NCBI RefSeq assembly: GCF_006539885.1
Contig: NZ_BJNW01000010.1
Location: 41,230 to 105,229, forward strand
Length of the DNA: 64,000 nucleotides
Reading direction: 5' to 3'
From: Kocuria varians
GTDB taxonomy: Bacteria > Actinomycetota > Actinomycetes > Actinomycetales > Micrococcaceae
Shown here: positions 35,603 through 43,251 of the stretch, piece by piece
Layout of the letters: every line of letters begins with the position of its first letter
How positions within the stretch are numbered: the first letter of the stretch is position 1
Notes under the pieces: generated by a model
Seen by the model: only the letters and a program-made list of their open reading frames with translations
What the model was told of the DNA's origin: nothing
Databases searched by the model: none
Made by a program: the position numbers and the translations under genes

Positions 35603-36657
35603 TGGCCCGCTCGCTGCCCCCGCACCAGCCGCCGCTCGCCGGCCGCACGCCCGGATCCGGGGAGGGCGACGGCGGGGAGGACGACGGCGTCGTGGACCCC
35701 CGCGACGGGCTCGGCGTCCGCGGCCAGGACCCCCGGTGGCACGACGTCGACAACGCCGTCACGGACGACGAGGCGCCCGAGGTCCGTGTCAACAACGAGA
35801 GCAAGGTCAGTCGGGTGGACACCGGTCAGCTCGAGGCCGTGCCCGCGGCCGTCGGCAGGTTCTCCACCTGGCGTGCCCGGCGGCGGGCCGCACGCGCGGA
35901 GGAGGCCGCCGCAGCCGAGCCGGCCGAGGGCGACGAGTCCTCGACGGTCGTGCCGTTCCCGCCCAGCGGCCACCGGCGCCGTCGACGCCGTCGGCTCACG
36001 GGCCTGCTGGTCTCGCTCCTCGTGCTCGTGGTGCTGGCCCTCGTGGTCTTCTTCTCCCCGCTGTTCGCCACGCGCACGATCGAGGTGGACGGGGCGACCC
36101 TCACCTCGCCGGACGCCGTGCAGGAGGCGCTCTCCGGATTCCAGGGGGTGCCCATGACGAGGATCTCCAAGCAGGACATCAAGGACTCCCTGGGCGACGT
36201 CCCGCAGGTGAAGTCCGTGGACGTCGTCTTCCACCCGCCGCACACGATTGCCGTACAGCTGCACGAGCGCGTGGGTGTGGCCGTGGTCGAGGACGGCGAC
36301 TCCTTCGTGCTCGTGGACTCGGAGGGCAAGCAGCTCTCGACCGGCCCGAAGGCGAAGCGCCCGGACGTCCCCCTGGTGGCCGGTGGGCGAAAGGTGCTGA
36401 GTTCGCAGAAGTTCACGGACGTCTCGGACGTCCTTGCCGCACTGCCCGCGGACGTCCTGTCCCGGCTGGACAGTGCCGCGGCGCCGTCCGGCTCGGCGGT
36501 GGAGCTGACCTTCAAGGACGGCAAGAAGGTGCTGTGGGGGGACGCCTCCCAGAGCGAACTGAAGTCCCAGGTGGTCGCGGCGTTCGTGAAGGCGAAGGCC
36601 ACGGCGGACGCGAGCGAGATCGACGTGTCGGCCCCGCTGCACCCGGTCGTGAAGTGA
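35602..36657 (+). CDS. ftsQ: Cell division protein FtsQ
   Basis: 351 aa. A long hydrophilic, acidic then basic cytoplasmic region of about 130 residues ends in HRRRRRRRL. One membrane helix follows (LVSLLVLVVLALVVFFSPL), then a POTRA domain (TRTIEVDGATLTSPDAVQEAL to VKSVDVVFHPPHTIAVQLHER) and the FtsQ C-terminal domain. It scaffolds FtsL/FtsB and the septal synthase. It is the last gene of the tightly packed dcw run; ftsZ has its own 242-nt promoter region. Confidence 0.93.
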   Translation: MARSLPPHQPPLAGRTPGSGEGDGGEDDGVVDPRDGLGVRGQDPRWHDVDNAVTDDEAPEVRVNNESKVSRVDTGQLEAVPAAVGRFSTWRARRRAARAEEAAAAEPAEGDESSTVVPFPPSGHRRRRRRRLTGLLVSLLVLVVLALVVFFSPLFATRTIEVDGATLTSPDAVQEALSGFQGVPMTRISKQDIKDSLGDVPQVKSVDVVFHPPHTIAVQLHERVGVAVVEDGDSFVLVDSEGKQLSTGPKAKRPDVPLVAGGRKVLSSQKFTDVSDVLAALPADVLSRLDSAAAPSGSAVELTFKDGKKVLWGDASQSELKSQVVAAFVKAKATADASEIDVSAPLHPVVK

Positions 36658-36666
36658 CGTTTCCCC

Positions 36667-36686
36667 CGAGTCTCACGTGAGACTCG
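36667..36686. repeat. Perfect 20-bp palindrome between ftsQ and ftsZ
   Basis: The half site CGAGTCTCAC is followed directly by its complement GTGAGACTCG, with no spacer and a CACGTG core. It is 9 nt after the ftsQ stop and contains TCACGTGAG, also present at 36819-36827 and 266-274. With no loop and no U-tract it looks more like a protein-binding site than a terminator. It matches a parS-type half site (TGTTTCAC) at 6 of 8 positions. Confidence 0.6.
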
Positions 36687-36814
36687 AAGGATTCACCCTG
36701 GGTGTGACCTGGGGACATGCGGTACAGCCGGGTAACACGGCCTCGTATGGTAGGGAGAACGCGGTCATGGTTGTTATCCTTACGTTCAACGGAATGCCGT
36801 ACCTCCCGGTGCCG

Positions 36815-36848
36815 CACTTCACGTGAGCTTCACGTAAAACTTTAGACT
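36815..36848 (+). promoter_or_regulatory. ftsZ proximal promoter with phased CTTCACGT repeats
   Basis: CTTCACGT occurs at 36817-36824 and 36828-36835, one helical turn (11 bp) apart. A -10-like TAGACT lies at 36843-36848 and a weak -35 TTCACG at 36818-36823, leaving a 19-bp spacer. Spacers of 19-20 bp are a mark of MerR-activated promoters, and an FtsR-type MerR gene lies at 739. Other -10-like hexamers (TATGGT 36746-36751, TATCCT 36775-36780) indicate additional ftsZ promoters. Confidence 0.55.
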
Positions 36849-36899
36849 TTGCCAGCGAATCATCCCCAGGTCCCGCAAGACCACGCGAGTTAGGTGCAT

Positions 36900-38144
36900 A
36901 TGGACTCCTCAACCCCCCAGAACTACTTGGCCGTCATCAAGGTGGTCGGCATCGGTGGCGGTGGCGTCAACGCCGTGAACCGCATGATCGAGGAGGGCCT
37001 GCGCGGCGTCGAGTTCATCGCGATCAACACGGACGCCCAGGCCCTGCTGATGTCGGACGCGGACGTGAAGCTCGACGTCGGCCGCGAGCTGACCCGCGGC
37101 CTCGGCGCCGGCGCGAACCCGGACGTCGGACGCCAGGCGGCGGAGGACCACGAGGAGGAGATCCAGGAGGTGCTCAAGGGCGCCGACATGGTCTTCGTGA
37201 CCGCGGGCGAGGGTGGCGGCACCGGCACCGGCGGCGCCCCCGTCGTGGCGCGCATCGCCCGTTCGCTCGGCGCGCTGACCATCGGTGTGGTGACCCGCCC
37301 GTTCACGTTCGAGGGTCGTCGCCGCTCCCACCAGGCGGAGAACGGCATCGAGACCCTGCGGGACGAGGTGGACACGCTCATCGTGATCCCCAACGACCGT
37401 CTGCTCTCCATCTCGGACCGCAACGTCTCCATGCTGGACGCGTTCAAGTCCGCGGACCAGGTGCTGCTCTCGGGCGTCTCCGGCATCACGGACCTGATCA
37501 CCACCCCGGGCCTGATCAACCTGGACTTCGCGGACGTCAAGTCCGTGATGCAGGGTGCGGGCTCGGCGCTCATGGGCATCGGCTCCGCGCAGGGTGAGGA
37601 CCGCGCCGTGAAGGCCGCGGAGCTCGCCATCGCGTCCCCGCTGCTCGAGGCGTCCATCGACGGCGCCCACGGCGTGCTGCTGTCCATCCAGGGCGGCTCG
37701 GACCTCGGCCTGTTCGAGATCAACGAGGCCGCGCGCCTCGTGCAGGAGGTCGCTCACCCGGAGGCGAACATCATCTTCGGCGCCGTGATCGACGACGCCC
37801 TGGGCGACCAGGCCCGCGTCACCGTGATCGCGGCCGGCTTCGACTCCGTCTCGCAGGAGACCAACGCGAACAACTCCTCCCCGGCCCAGCGCCAGGCGGA
37901 GAACACCCGCGCGACCTTCGGCGGGGACGCGTCCCGTCCCTCCGGCCTGGGCCGCTCCCCGCAGCGCGGCGGCAGCTCGTACGCCGCCCCGTCCACGGGC
38001 TTCGGCTCGCGCCAGAACGCGGACGACGACATCCCGGACGACGCCGGCTTCGACGTCGACCTGCCGGCCGAGGCGGACGCGCCGTCCTCCTCGAACTCGT
38101 CCTCCCGCAAGGACTCGCTGGACTTCCCCGACTTCCTGAAGTGA
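36900..38144 (+). CDS. ftsZ: Cell division protein FtsZ
   Basis: 414 aa from ATG 36900; GTG 36894 is in frame two codons earlier. Tubulin-like GTPase: [21 protein letters not shown], the signature GGGTGTG (105-111) in [14 protein letters not shown], and the synergy loop region [16 protein letters not shown]. After residue 320 the sequence becomes a Ser/Gln/Asp-rich linker and ends with DFPDFLK, the C-terminal tail that binds SepF and FtsW. It forms the Z-ring. FtsA and ZipA are absent from the neighbourhood; SepF at 39977 is the expected membrane anchor. Confidence 0.98.
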   Translation: MDSSTPQNYLAVIKVVGIGGGGVNAVNRMIEEGLRGVEFIAINTDAQALLMSDADVKLDVGRELTRGLGAGANPDVGRQAAEDHEEEIQEVLKGADMVFVTAGEGGGTGTGGAPVVARIARSLGALTIGVVTRPFTFEGRRRSHQAENGIETLRDEVDTLIVIPNDRLLSISDRNVSMLDAFKSADQVLLSGVSGITDLITTPGLINLDFADVKSVMQGAGSALMGIGSAQGEDRAVKAAELAIASPLLEASIDGAHGVLLSIQGGSDLGLFEINEAARLVQEVAHPEANIIFGAVIDDALGDQARVTVIAAGFDSVSQETNANNSSPAQRQAENTRATFGGDASRPSGLGRSPQRGGSSYAAPSTGFGSRQNADDDIPDDAGFDVDLPAEADAPSSSNSSSRKDSLDFPDFLK

Positions 38145-38148
38145 GGTG

Positions 38149-38313
38149 AGGGGCGCAGCGCGCCCCTCCGTCCCCCGGGCCGTACCAGGGCCGGGGGACG
38201 GGAAGGACCGGCCCGTGAGCACCGTGGTCGCACGCTCCCCGTGAGGGGCCGGGCACCCGGTGACCCGCGGATCATCGCGACAGGGGGTGGCCACCGCACA
38301 GGTGGCCACCCCC
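38149..38313 (+). terminator. Three tandem hairpins after ftsZ
   Basis: Hairpin 1: GAGGGGCGC / GCGCCCCTC, 38149-38169. Hairpin 2: GTCCCCCGG / CCGGGGGAC, 38171-38200. Hairpin 3: GGGGGTGGCCACC / GGTGGCCACCCCC (13 bp, 5-nt loop), 38283-38313, followed by TTCC. Together they would stop or protect the ftsZ mRNA. They fill most of the 215-nt gap before pgeF. Confidence 0.75.
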
Positions 38314-38359
38314 TTCCACGTCCCCGGCGCGGGACGGCAGCACTTTCGAGGAGGACCGC

Positions 38360-39097
38360 ATGTGGTACCGCAGCGAGGAGCGCGGCGTGGGCGTCGCGTT
38401 CACGGACGCGTGCGAGGGGAACCTGGCCGCGCACACGGGTGACGACCCCGCGGAGGTGGCGCGGCGGCGTCGTCGGCTCGAGGAGCAGCTGGGCTCGGGA
38501 CCGGTGCGCTACGTGCGGCAGGTGCACGGGATCGTGGTGCACGACGTCACAGGCGCGGCAGCCCAGGACGGCGACCCCGCCGCCGCCCCGGAGGCGGACG
38601 CCGTGGTGAGCGCGGACGGCAGGCCCGTGGGGATCCTCACGGCGGACTGCCTGCCGGTCGTGCTCGTGGGCGAGGTGCCCGGAGGAACCCCCGTCCTGGC
38701 CGTGGCCCACGCCGGACGAAAGGGTCTGCTGAGCGGCGTCCTGCAGGCCGCCGTGAACTCGGTGCGCGGGCACGGCGCGCACGGGATCGAGGCGTGGATC
38801 GGCCCGGCCGTGTGCGGTGCGTGCTACGAGGTGCCCGAGGAGATGGCCCGCGAGGCCGGTGCACTGGTGCCCGGGATCGTGTCCACGACCTCGTGGGGCA
38901 CCACCGGCCTGGACCTGCCCGGTGCCGCCCGCACCCTGCTCGAGGCGAACGGGGTGCGGGTCCGCCCGGAGACGCTGGACCACTCCGCGTGGTGCACGCT
39001 GGAGCACGAGGACCTGTACTCGTACCGCAGGGACCGCACCACCGGCAGGTTCGCCGGCGTGGTGTGGGCCCGGGAGGGAAGTGGACGTGATGAGTGA
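38360..39097 (+). CDS. pgeF: Purine-nucleoside phosphorylase-like / polyphenol oxidase family protein (PgeF, YfiH)
   Basis: 245 aa from ATG 38360 after GAGGAGGACC. Metal/active-site residues lie in VRQVHGIVVHD, GILTADCLPVVLV and AVAHAGRKGLL, the Cu-oxidase_4/DUF152 signature. PAVCGACYEV and the C-terminal DLYSYRRDRTTGRFAGVVW complete the family pattern. Relatives have been described as multicopper-like oxidases, as adenosine/purine nucleoside phosphorylases, and as editing enzymes for misincorporated L-Ser in UDP-MurNAc peptides (E. coli PgeF). The last role would fit the dcw location. It overlaps the next gene by 8 nt. Confidence 0.88.
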   Translation: MWYRSEERGVGVAFTDACEGNLAAHTGDDPAEVARRRRRLEEQLGSGPVRYVRQVHGIVVHDVTGAAAQDGDPAAAPEADAVVSADGRPVGILTADCLPVVLVGEVPGGTPVLAVAHAGRKGLLSGVLQAAVNSVRGHGAHGIEAWIGPAVCGACYEVPEEMAREAGALVPGIVSTTSWGTTGLDLPGAARTLLEANGVRVRPETLDHSAWCTLEHEDLYSYRRDRTTGRFAGVVWAREGSGRDE

Positions 39098-39914
39098 GAC
39101 CACCGTGGACGTGGCGCACGCGGATGCCGGGCGCACGGCCGAGCTGGCCCAGCGGCTCTCGGCGGTGCGCCAGCGGATCCTGGACGCCGCGCAGCAACGC
39201 AGCGAGGACCGGGGGCACGGCGGAGAGCTGCCGGCCCTGGTGGTCGTGACCAAGTTCTTCCCCGCCGAGGACGTCCTGCGGCTGCGGAACCTCGGTGTGC
39301 GCGCGGTGGGGGAGAACCGCGACCAGGAGGCCGGGCCCAAGGCGGCGGAGGTCGCCGAGGTGCTCGCGTCCCAGGATCCGCCCGTCTCCCCGCCCGCGTG
39401 GCACTTCGTGGGGCAGCTGCAGTCCAACAAGGCCAAGCACGTGGTGCGCTACGCCTCGTGGGTGCACTCGGTGGACCGCCTCTCACTGGTCACCGCCCTC
39501 GGCAAGGCCGTGCGTGCACACCGGCAGGCGGTCGCGGAGGACACCGCGGTGCCGGGGCCGTGCGCCACGGAGGACCTCACGTGCCTGGTCCAGGTGGACC
39601 TGGACCCGGAGGCCACCCCCGGCAGCTCCCGGGGCGGCGCCCACCCGGACGACGTCGCGGAGCTGGCCCGCGCCGTCGCCGCCGCCGAGGGACTGCGGCT
39701 GGGCGGCGTCATGGCCGTGGCACCGCGCGACGCCGATCCCGCGGAGGCGTTCGAGAAACTCTGGGAGATCTCCCAGCGCCTGCGCAAGGAGCACCCCGAG
39801 GCGCGTGTGGTCTCGGCGGGCATGAGCGGGGACCTCGAGGCCGCCGTGGCGGCGGGTGCCACGCACGTGCGCATCGGATCGGATGTCCTCGGGCCCCGGC
39901 CCGCCGTGCGGTAG
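39090..39914 (+). CDS. YggS/PLPBP-family pyridoxal phosphate homeostasis protein
   Basis: 274 aa from ATG 39090, inside the end of pgeF. LVVVTKFFPAEDV holds the PLP-binding lysine, followed by GENRDQEAGPK, WHFVGQLQSNKAKHVV, HSVDRLSLV and, at the end, SAGMSGDLEAAVAAGATHVRIGSDVLG. The alanine-racemase-like barrel binds PLP but has no known catalytic activity. It is regularly found between ftsZ and sepF in Gram-positive bacteria. An insertion of about 15 residues near residue 145 (QAVAEDTAVPGPCATED) makes it longer than the usual 230 aa. Confidence 0.92.
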   Translation: MSETTVDVAHADAGRTAELAQRLSAVRQRILDAAQQRSEDRGHGGELPALVVVTKFFPAEDVLRLRNLGVRAVGENRDQEAGPKAAEVAEVLASQDPPVSPPAWHFVGQLQSNKAKHVVRYASWVHSVDRLSLVTALGKAVRAHRQAVAEDTAVPGPCATEDLTCLVQVDLDPEATPGSSRGGAHPDDVAELARAVAAAEGLRLGGVMAVAPRDADPAEAFEKLWEISQRLRKEHPEARVVSAGMSGDLEAAVAAGATHVRIGSDVLGPRPAVR

Positions 39915-39917
39915 CGT
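39912..39917 (+). promoter_or_regulatory. Possible sepF -10 element
   Basis: TAGCGT overlaps the stop codon of the YggS-like gene and would start a transcript about 53 nt before sepF. No clear -35. Confidence 0.3.
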
Positions 39918-39976
39918 AAAGACCGACGATTCGCGGGCCGATGGACCTCGGCCCGTTCAGTGATTGAGGAGAGAAT

Positions 39977-40501
39977 ATGGCCGGAGCGCTGCGTCGCACC
40001 ATGGTGTATCTCGGGCTGGCCGAGAGCGACGACGAGTACATCTCCGATGACACCCCCCGCCCCCGGGACACCCCCCACCCCGCCTCGAACGGAACCACCG
40101 CTGCCGCGAACGACTCCGGCAGCACCGCGGTCTCCCGCCGGAGCCCCGAGTACCGAGCCCCCGTGACCCCCATCAAGCGGGCTCCCAGTTCCCGAGAGGA
40201 CGACAACGAATTGCGCACCATCACCACCGTGCACCCCCGGTCGTACAACGACGCCAAGTCGATCGGTGAGGCGTTCCGGGACGGCACCCCCGTGATCATG
40301 AACGTTTCGGACATGGGTGAGGCGGAGGCCAAGCGGCTCGTGGACTTCGCGGCCGGGCTCGTCTTCGCGCTGCACGGCTCCATCGAGCGGGTCACCGCCA
40401 AGGTGTTCCTGCTCACGCCGTCCTTCGTGGAGGTCCGGGACCAGGGCCACACGGACGAGATCGACGAGGAACCCGCCGCCCACGAGCAGGTCGAGGGCTG
40501 A
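39977..40501 (+). CDS. sepF: Cell division protein SepF
   Basis: 174 aa from ATG 39977 behind GAGGAGAG. The N-terminal [16 protein letters not shown] is the amphipathic membrane-binding helix of SepF. A disordered linker follows (residues 18-80). The FtsZ-binding core has the pattern [29 protein letters not shown] and [22 protein letters not shown]. SepF anchors the Z-ring in actinobacteria that lack FtsA. It sits 2 nt before yggT. Confidence 0.95.
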   Translation: MAGALRRTMVYLGLAESDDEYISDDTPRPRDTPHPASNGTTAAANDSGSTAVSRRSPEYRAPVTPIKRAPSSREDDNELRTITTVHPRSYNDAKSIGEAFRDGTPVIMNVSDMGEAEAKRLVDFAAGLVFALHGSIERVTAKVFLLTPSFVEVRDQGHTDEIDEEPAAHEQVEG

Positions 40502-40503
40502 GC

Positions 40504-40800
40504 ATGAGCCTGGTGCTGTCCATCGTCTACCTGGTGGTCCACGTGCTCTACATCGCCCTGCTGGGACGACTCGTCCTGGACTGGGTGCAGATGTTCGCGC
40601 GCAGCTGGCGCCCCAAGGGCCTCGCCCTGGTGGTGGCGTCCACGGTCTACTCGGTGACGGACCCGCCCATGAACGCACTGCGACGGCTCGTGCCGCCGCT
40701 GCGCTTCGGAGGGGTGGCGCTGGACCTGGGATTCCTGATCCTGGTCTTCGTCATCAGCATCCTGCAGACGGTGGTGGCGAACCTGCTGCTGCGCGCCTGA
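40504..40800 (+). CDS. YggT-family small membrane protein
   Basis: 98 aa, two or three membrane helices (LVLSIVYLVVHVLYIALLGRLVLDWV and LDLGFLILVFVISILQTVVANLLL) around the loop DPPMNALRRLVPPLRFGGVALD, the YggT/YlmG signature. Genes of this family follow sepF in many Gram-positive bacteria and are linked to division or osmotic tolerance. It is probably co-transcribed with sepF. Confidence 0.92.
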   Translation: MSLVLSIVYLVVHVLYIALLGRLVLDWVQMFARSWRPKGLALVVASTVYSVTDPPMNALRRLVPPLRFGGVALDLGFLILVFVISILQTVVANLLLRA

Positions 40801-40813
40801 GCCCACTCGACGC

Positions 40814-40819
40814 TATTCT
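40814..40819 (+). promoter_or_regulatory. Possible wag31 -10 element
   Basis: TATTCT, 90 nt before the wag31 start in a 109-nt gap. No clear -35 is visible. Confidence 0.35.
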
Positions 40820-40909
40820 GGAGCGGAAGACATCGGACCGCCGCACGGGCACGCCATGCGAGGTGTCCACCGGCGGCGGACCGGTACAACACGAGGAGTG
40901 AGAAGATCC

Positions 40910-41692
40910 ATGGCTTTGACACCCGAGGACGTCATCAACAAGCGGTTCCAGCCCACCAAGTTCCGTGAGGGCTACGACCAGGACGAGGTGGACGACTTCC
41001 TGGACGAGGTCGTCGTGGAGCTGCGCCGCCTTCGGCAGGAGAACGAAACCCTGCGCAAGCAGGTCGAGACCCTCGGCGGCCACCCGGAGGAGTCCGCCGC
41101 CGCCGAGAGCGTCACGGACACCACCGAGTCGACCACCACCACCTCCGCCGCGACCGGTTCCGGCTCGCACGCGGGTGACTCGGCCGCCGTCACGAAGACC
41201 GTCACCTCCGAGGAGGAGCAGCGGGCCACCGAGCCCGTCGCGCAGCCGGCCCCCGCGGCCGCGCCCCGTGCCGCGACCACGGATGCCACGGCAGGGACCG
41301 CGGGCACGACGTCGTCGGCCCAGGCCTCCGGCGCGGCCACGGGCGAGTCCGCCCAGTCCGCTGCCGCCGTGCTCGCCATGGCGCAGAAGCTGCACGACGA
41401 CTACGTCACCCAGGGTCAGCAGGAGCGTGAGCGCCTCATCGCCGAGGGCCGCGCGCAGGCCGACCACCTGGTGGCCGAGGGCAAGCGCACCAAGGAGGAG
41501 ACGCTCTCCTCGCTCGAGCGCGAGAAGGTGGACCTGGAGGACTCCGTGGCCAAGCTGCGCTCCTTCGAGAAGGACTACCGCAGCAACCTCAAGAGCTTCA
41601 TCAACGGTCAGCTGCGTGAGCTGGACAGCACCGGATCGCTCGCGCCCGCGGACGCCACAGCGCCCGCCGGCAAGCGTCCCGGCACCAAGTAA
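40910..41692 (+). CDS. wag31: Polar growth / division protein Wag31 (DivIVA)
   Basis: 260 aa. MALTPEDVINKRFQPTKFREGYDQDEVDDFLDEVVVELRRL is the DivIVA membrane-binding head. A low-complexity Thr/Ala/Ser/Glu-rich insert (about 60-160) separates it from a C-terminal coiled coil (MAQKLHDDYVTQGQQERERLIAEGRAQADHLVAEGKR). DivIVA binds negatively curved membrane at poles and septa and recruits wall-synthesis proteins. In mycobacteria it is phosphorylated by PASTA kinases; the Thr-rich insert offers possible sites, which is inference. Confidence 0.95.
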   Translation: MALTPEDVINKRFQPTKFREGYDQDEVDDFLDEVVVELRRLRQENETLRKQVETLGGHPEESAAAESVTDTTESTTTTSAATGSGSHAGDSAAVTKTVTSEEEQRATEPVAQPAPAAAPRAATTDATAGTAGTTSSAQASGAATGESAQSAAAVLAMAQKLHDDYVTQGQQERERLIAEGRAQADHLVAEGKRTKEETLSSLEREKVDLEDSVAKLRSFEKDYRSNLKSFINGQLRELDSTGSLAPADATAPAGKRPGTK

Positions 41693-41698
41693 GCGCCT

Positions 41699-42229
41699 GT
41701 GACCGATCGTTCCACCCCCGCAGCGGCGGCCGTCCCCACCCGGACGGGCCGCCGCTGCGTCGTGCTGTCCCTGCTCGCGGCCGCGCTGCTCTACGCGGGC
41801 GACCAGCTGACGAAGCTGTGGGTCGTGCAGAACCTGGTGCCGGGCCGCGAGTACCCGGTGGTCCCCGGTCTGCTGTGGTGGGAGCACATCCGCAACAGCG
41901 GCGGCGCGTTCTCGCTGGGAGCCGGGTCCACGTGGATCTTCACGGTGGTGATGTCCGTGGTGGTCGTGGGGATCCTGTGGAACCTGCGCCGCGTGCGTGA
42001 CGGGCTGTGGGCGCTCGCGCTGGGCCTCGTGCTGGGCGGCGCCCTCGGCAATCTGACGGACCGGCTCCTCCGGGAGCCCGGCGTGGGGCGCGGGCACGTG
42101 GTGGACTTCATCGCCGTGCCGCACTTCGCGATCTTCAACGTCGCAGACTGCGGCGTGGTGGTGGGCATCGGGCTGCTCTTGGTGCTGATCCTGCGCGGCC
42201 GCGAGATGGGAGGCGATCGTGACCGGTGA
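41699..42229 (+). CDS. lspA: Lipoprotein signal peptidase II
   Basis: 176 aa from GTG 41699, 6 nt after wag31. It has four membrane helices. Catalytic aspartates lie in GNLTDRL (Asp121) and FNVADCG (Asp150); NSGGAFSL is the third conserved block. It cleaves prolipoproteins after diacylglyceryl modification, for example the lipoprotein at 56713. The start lacks an obvious ribosome-binding site. Its end overlaps the RluD-type gene by 11 nt. Confidence 0.95.
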   Translation: MTDRSTPAAAAVPTRTGRRCVVLSLLAAALLYAGDQLTKLWVVQNLVPGREYPVVPGLLWWEHIRNSGGAFSLGAGSTWIFTVVMSVVVVGILWNLRRVRDGLWALALGLVLGGALGNLTDRLLREPGVGRGHVVDFIAVPHFAIFNVADCGVVVGIGLLLVLILRGREMGGDRDR

Positions 42230-43196
42230 GCGCACCCGCCCCACGGGCTCCGAGCCCGAGTTCGTGAGCGAACGCTTCACGGCGGGCCCCGAGCTGGAGG
42301 GCGCCCGGCTCGACGCCGCCGTGGCCGCCTGGACGGGGCTGTCCCGTTCCGCGGCGGCCCAGCTGTGTGCCGAGGACCGTGTGAGCCACAGGGGCCGCCC
42401 GGTGGCGAAGTCGCACCGGGTCGCGGCGTCCGAGACCTACACGGTGGAGGTTCCGGTCCCCGAGGACCCAGAGCGGATCGCCCCGCAGCACGTGCCGGAC
42501 CTGCGCCTCGTGGAGGTGAACCCGAGCTACGTGGTGGTCGACAAACCCGCCGGTGTGGCCGCGCACCCCTCTCCCGGATGGAAGGGTCCCACGGTGGTGG
42601 GTGCCCTTGCCGGGGCCGGGATCTCCGTGTCGACCTCCGGTGCGCCGGAGCGGCAGGGCATCGTCCACCGCCTGGATGTGGGGACCTCCGGGCTCATGGT
42701 CGTGGCGCGTGACGAGAACGCCTACACGCGGCTGAAGCGGGCGTTCAAGGAGCGCACCGTCACCAAGGTGTACCACGCGGTGGTCCAGGGCATCCCGGAT
42801 CCGCTCAAGGGCACCATCGACGCCCCGATCGGCCGCCACCCGGGCCACGAGTGGCGCTTCGCCGTGCTCGAGGACGGACGCCGGTCCGTGACCCACTACG
42901 AGGTGCTGGAGGCCTTCGGACGCGCATCCCTCGTGGAGGTGCACCTGGAGACGGGGCGCACCCACCAGATCCGCGTGCACTTCAGTGCCCTGCAGCACCC
43001 GTGCTGCGGGGACCTCACCTACGGCGCGGACCCCGGGCTCTCCGCGGGGCTCGGCCTCACCCGGCAGTGGCTGCACGCCAAGCGACTGGGCTTCGCGAGC
43101 CCGGTCACGGGGGAGCACGTGGAGTACGAGAGCCCCTATCCCACGGATCTCGCCTACGCCGTGGAGACCCTGCGGGAGGGCGGGCCGCGGCCGTGA
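42219..43196 (+). CDS. RluD-family large-subunit pseudouridine synthase
   Basis: 325 aa from GTG 42219, with GGGAGG 6 nt upstream inside lspA. An S4-like RNA-binding region (GARLDAAVAAWTGLSRSAAAQLCAEDRV) precedes the catalytic domain, which has VVDKPAGVAAHPSPG, the catalytic motif HRLDVGTSGL (Asp153) and LETGRTHQIRVHF. It isomerises uridines in 23S rRNA; the exact positions are not predictable. The lspA-rluD pairing is conserved in many bacteria. Confidence 0.94.
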   Translation: MTGERTRPTGSEPEFVSERFTAGPELEGARLDAAVAAWTGLSRSAAAQLCAEDRVSHRGRPVAKSHRVAASETYTVEVPVPEDPERIAPQHVPDLRLVEVNPSYVVVDKPAGVAAHPSPGWKGPTVVGALAGAGISVSTSGAPERQGIVHRLDVGTSGLMVVARDENAYTRLKRAFKERTVTKVYHAVVQGIPDPLKGTIDAPIGRHPGHEWRFAVLEDGRRSVTHYEVLEAFGRASLVEVHLETGRTHQIRVHFSALQHPCCGDLTYGADPGLSAGLGLTRQWLHAKRLGFASPVTGEHVEYESPYPTDLAYAVETLREGGPRP

Positions 43197-43239
43197 CGGA
43201 CCGCTCGCGGTCCCTCGCGCGGGTGTCGTAGGCGGGATC

Positions 43240-43245
43240 TAGACT
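43240..43245 (+). promoter_or_regulatory. -10 element of dnaE, leaderless
   Basis: TAGACT with exactly 6 nt (GTCCCC) to GTG 43252. No ribosome-binding site is visible, so a leaderless transcript is likely. Confidence 0.6.
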
Positions 43246-43251
43246 GTCCCC

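Noticed and set aside
36667..36686. parS site for ParB
   Set aside because: Two of eight half-site positions differ from the consensus and no parB is near; kept only as an unexplained palindrome.
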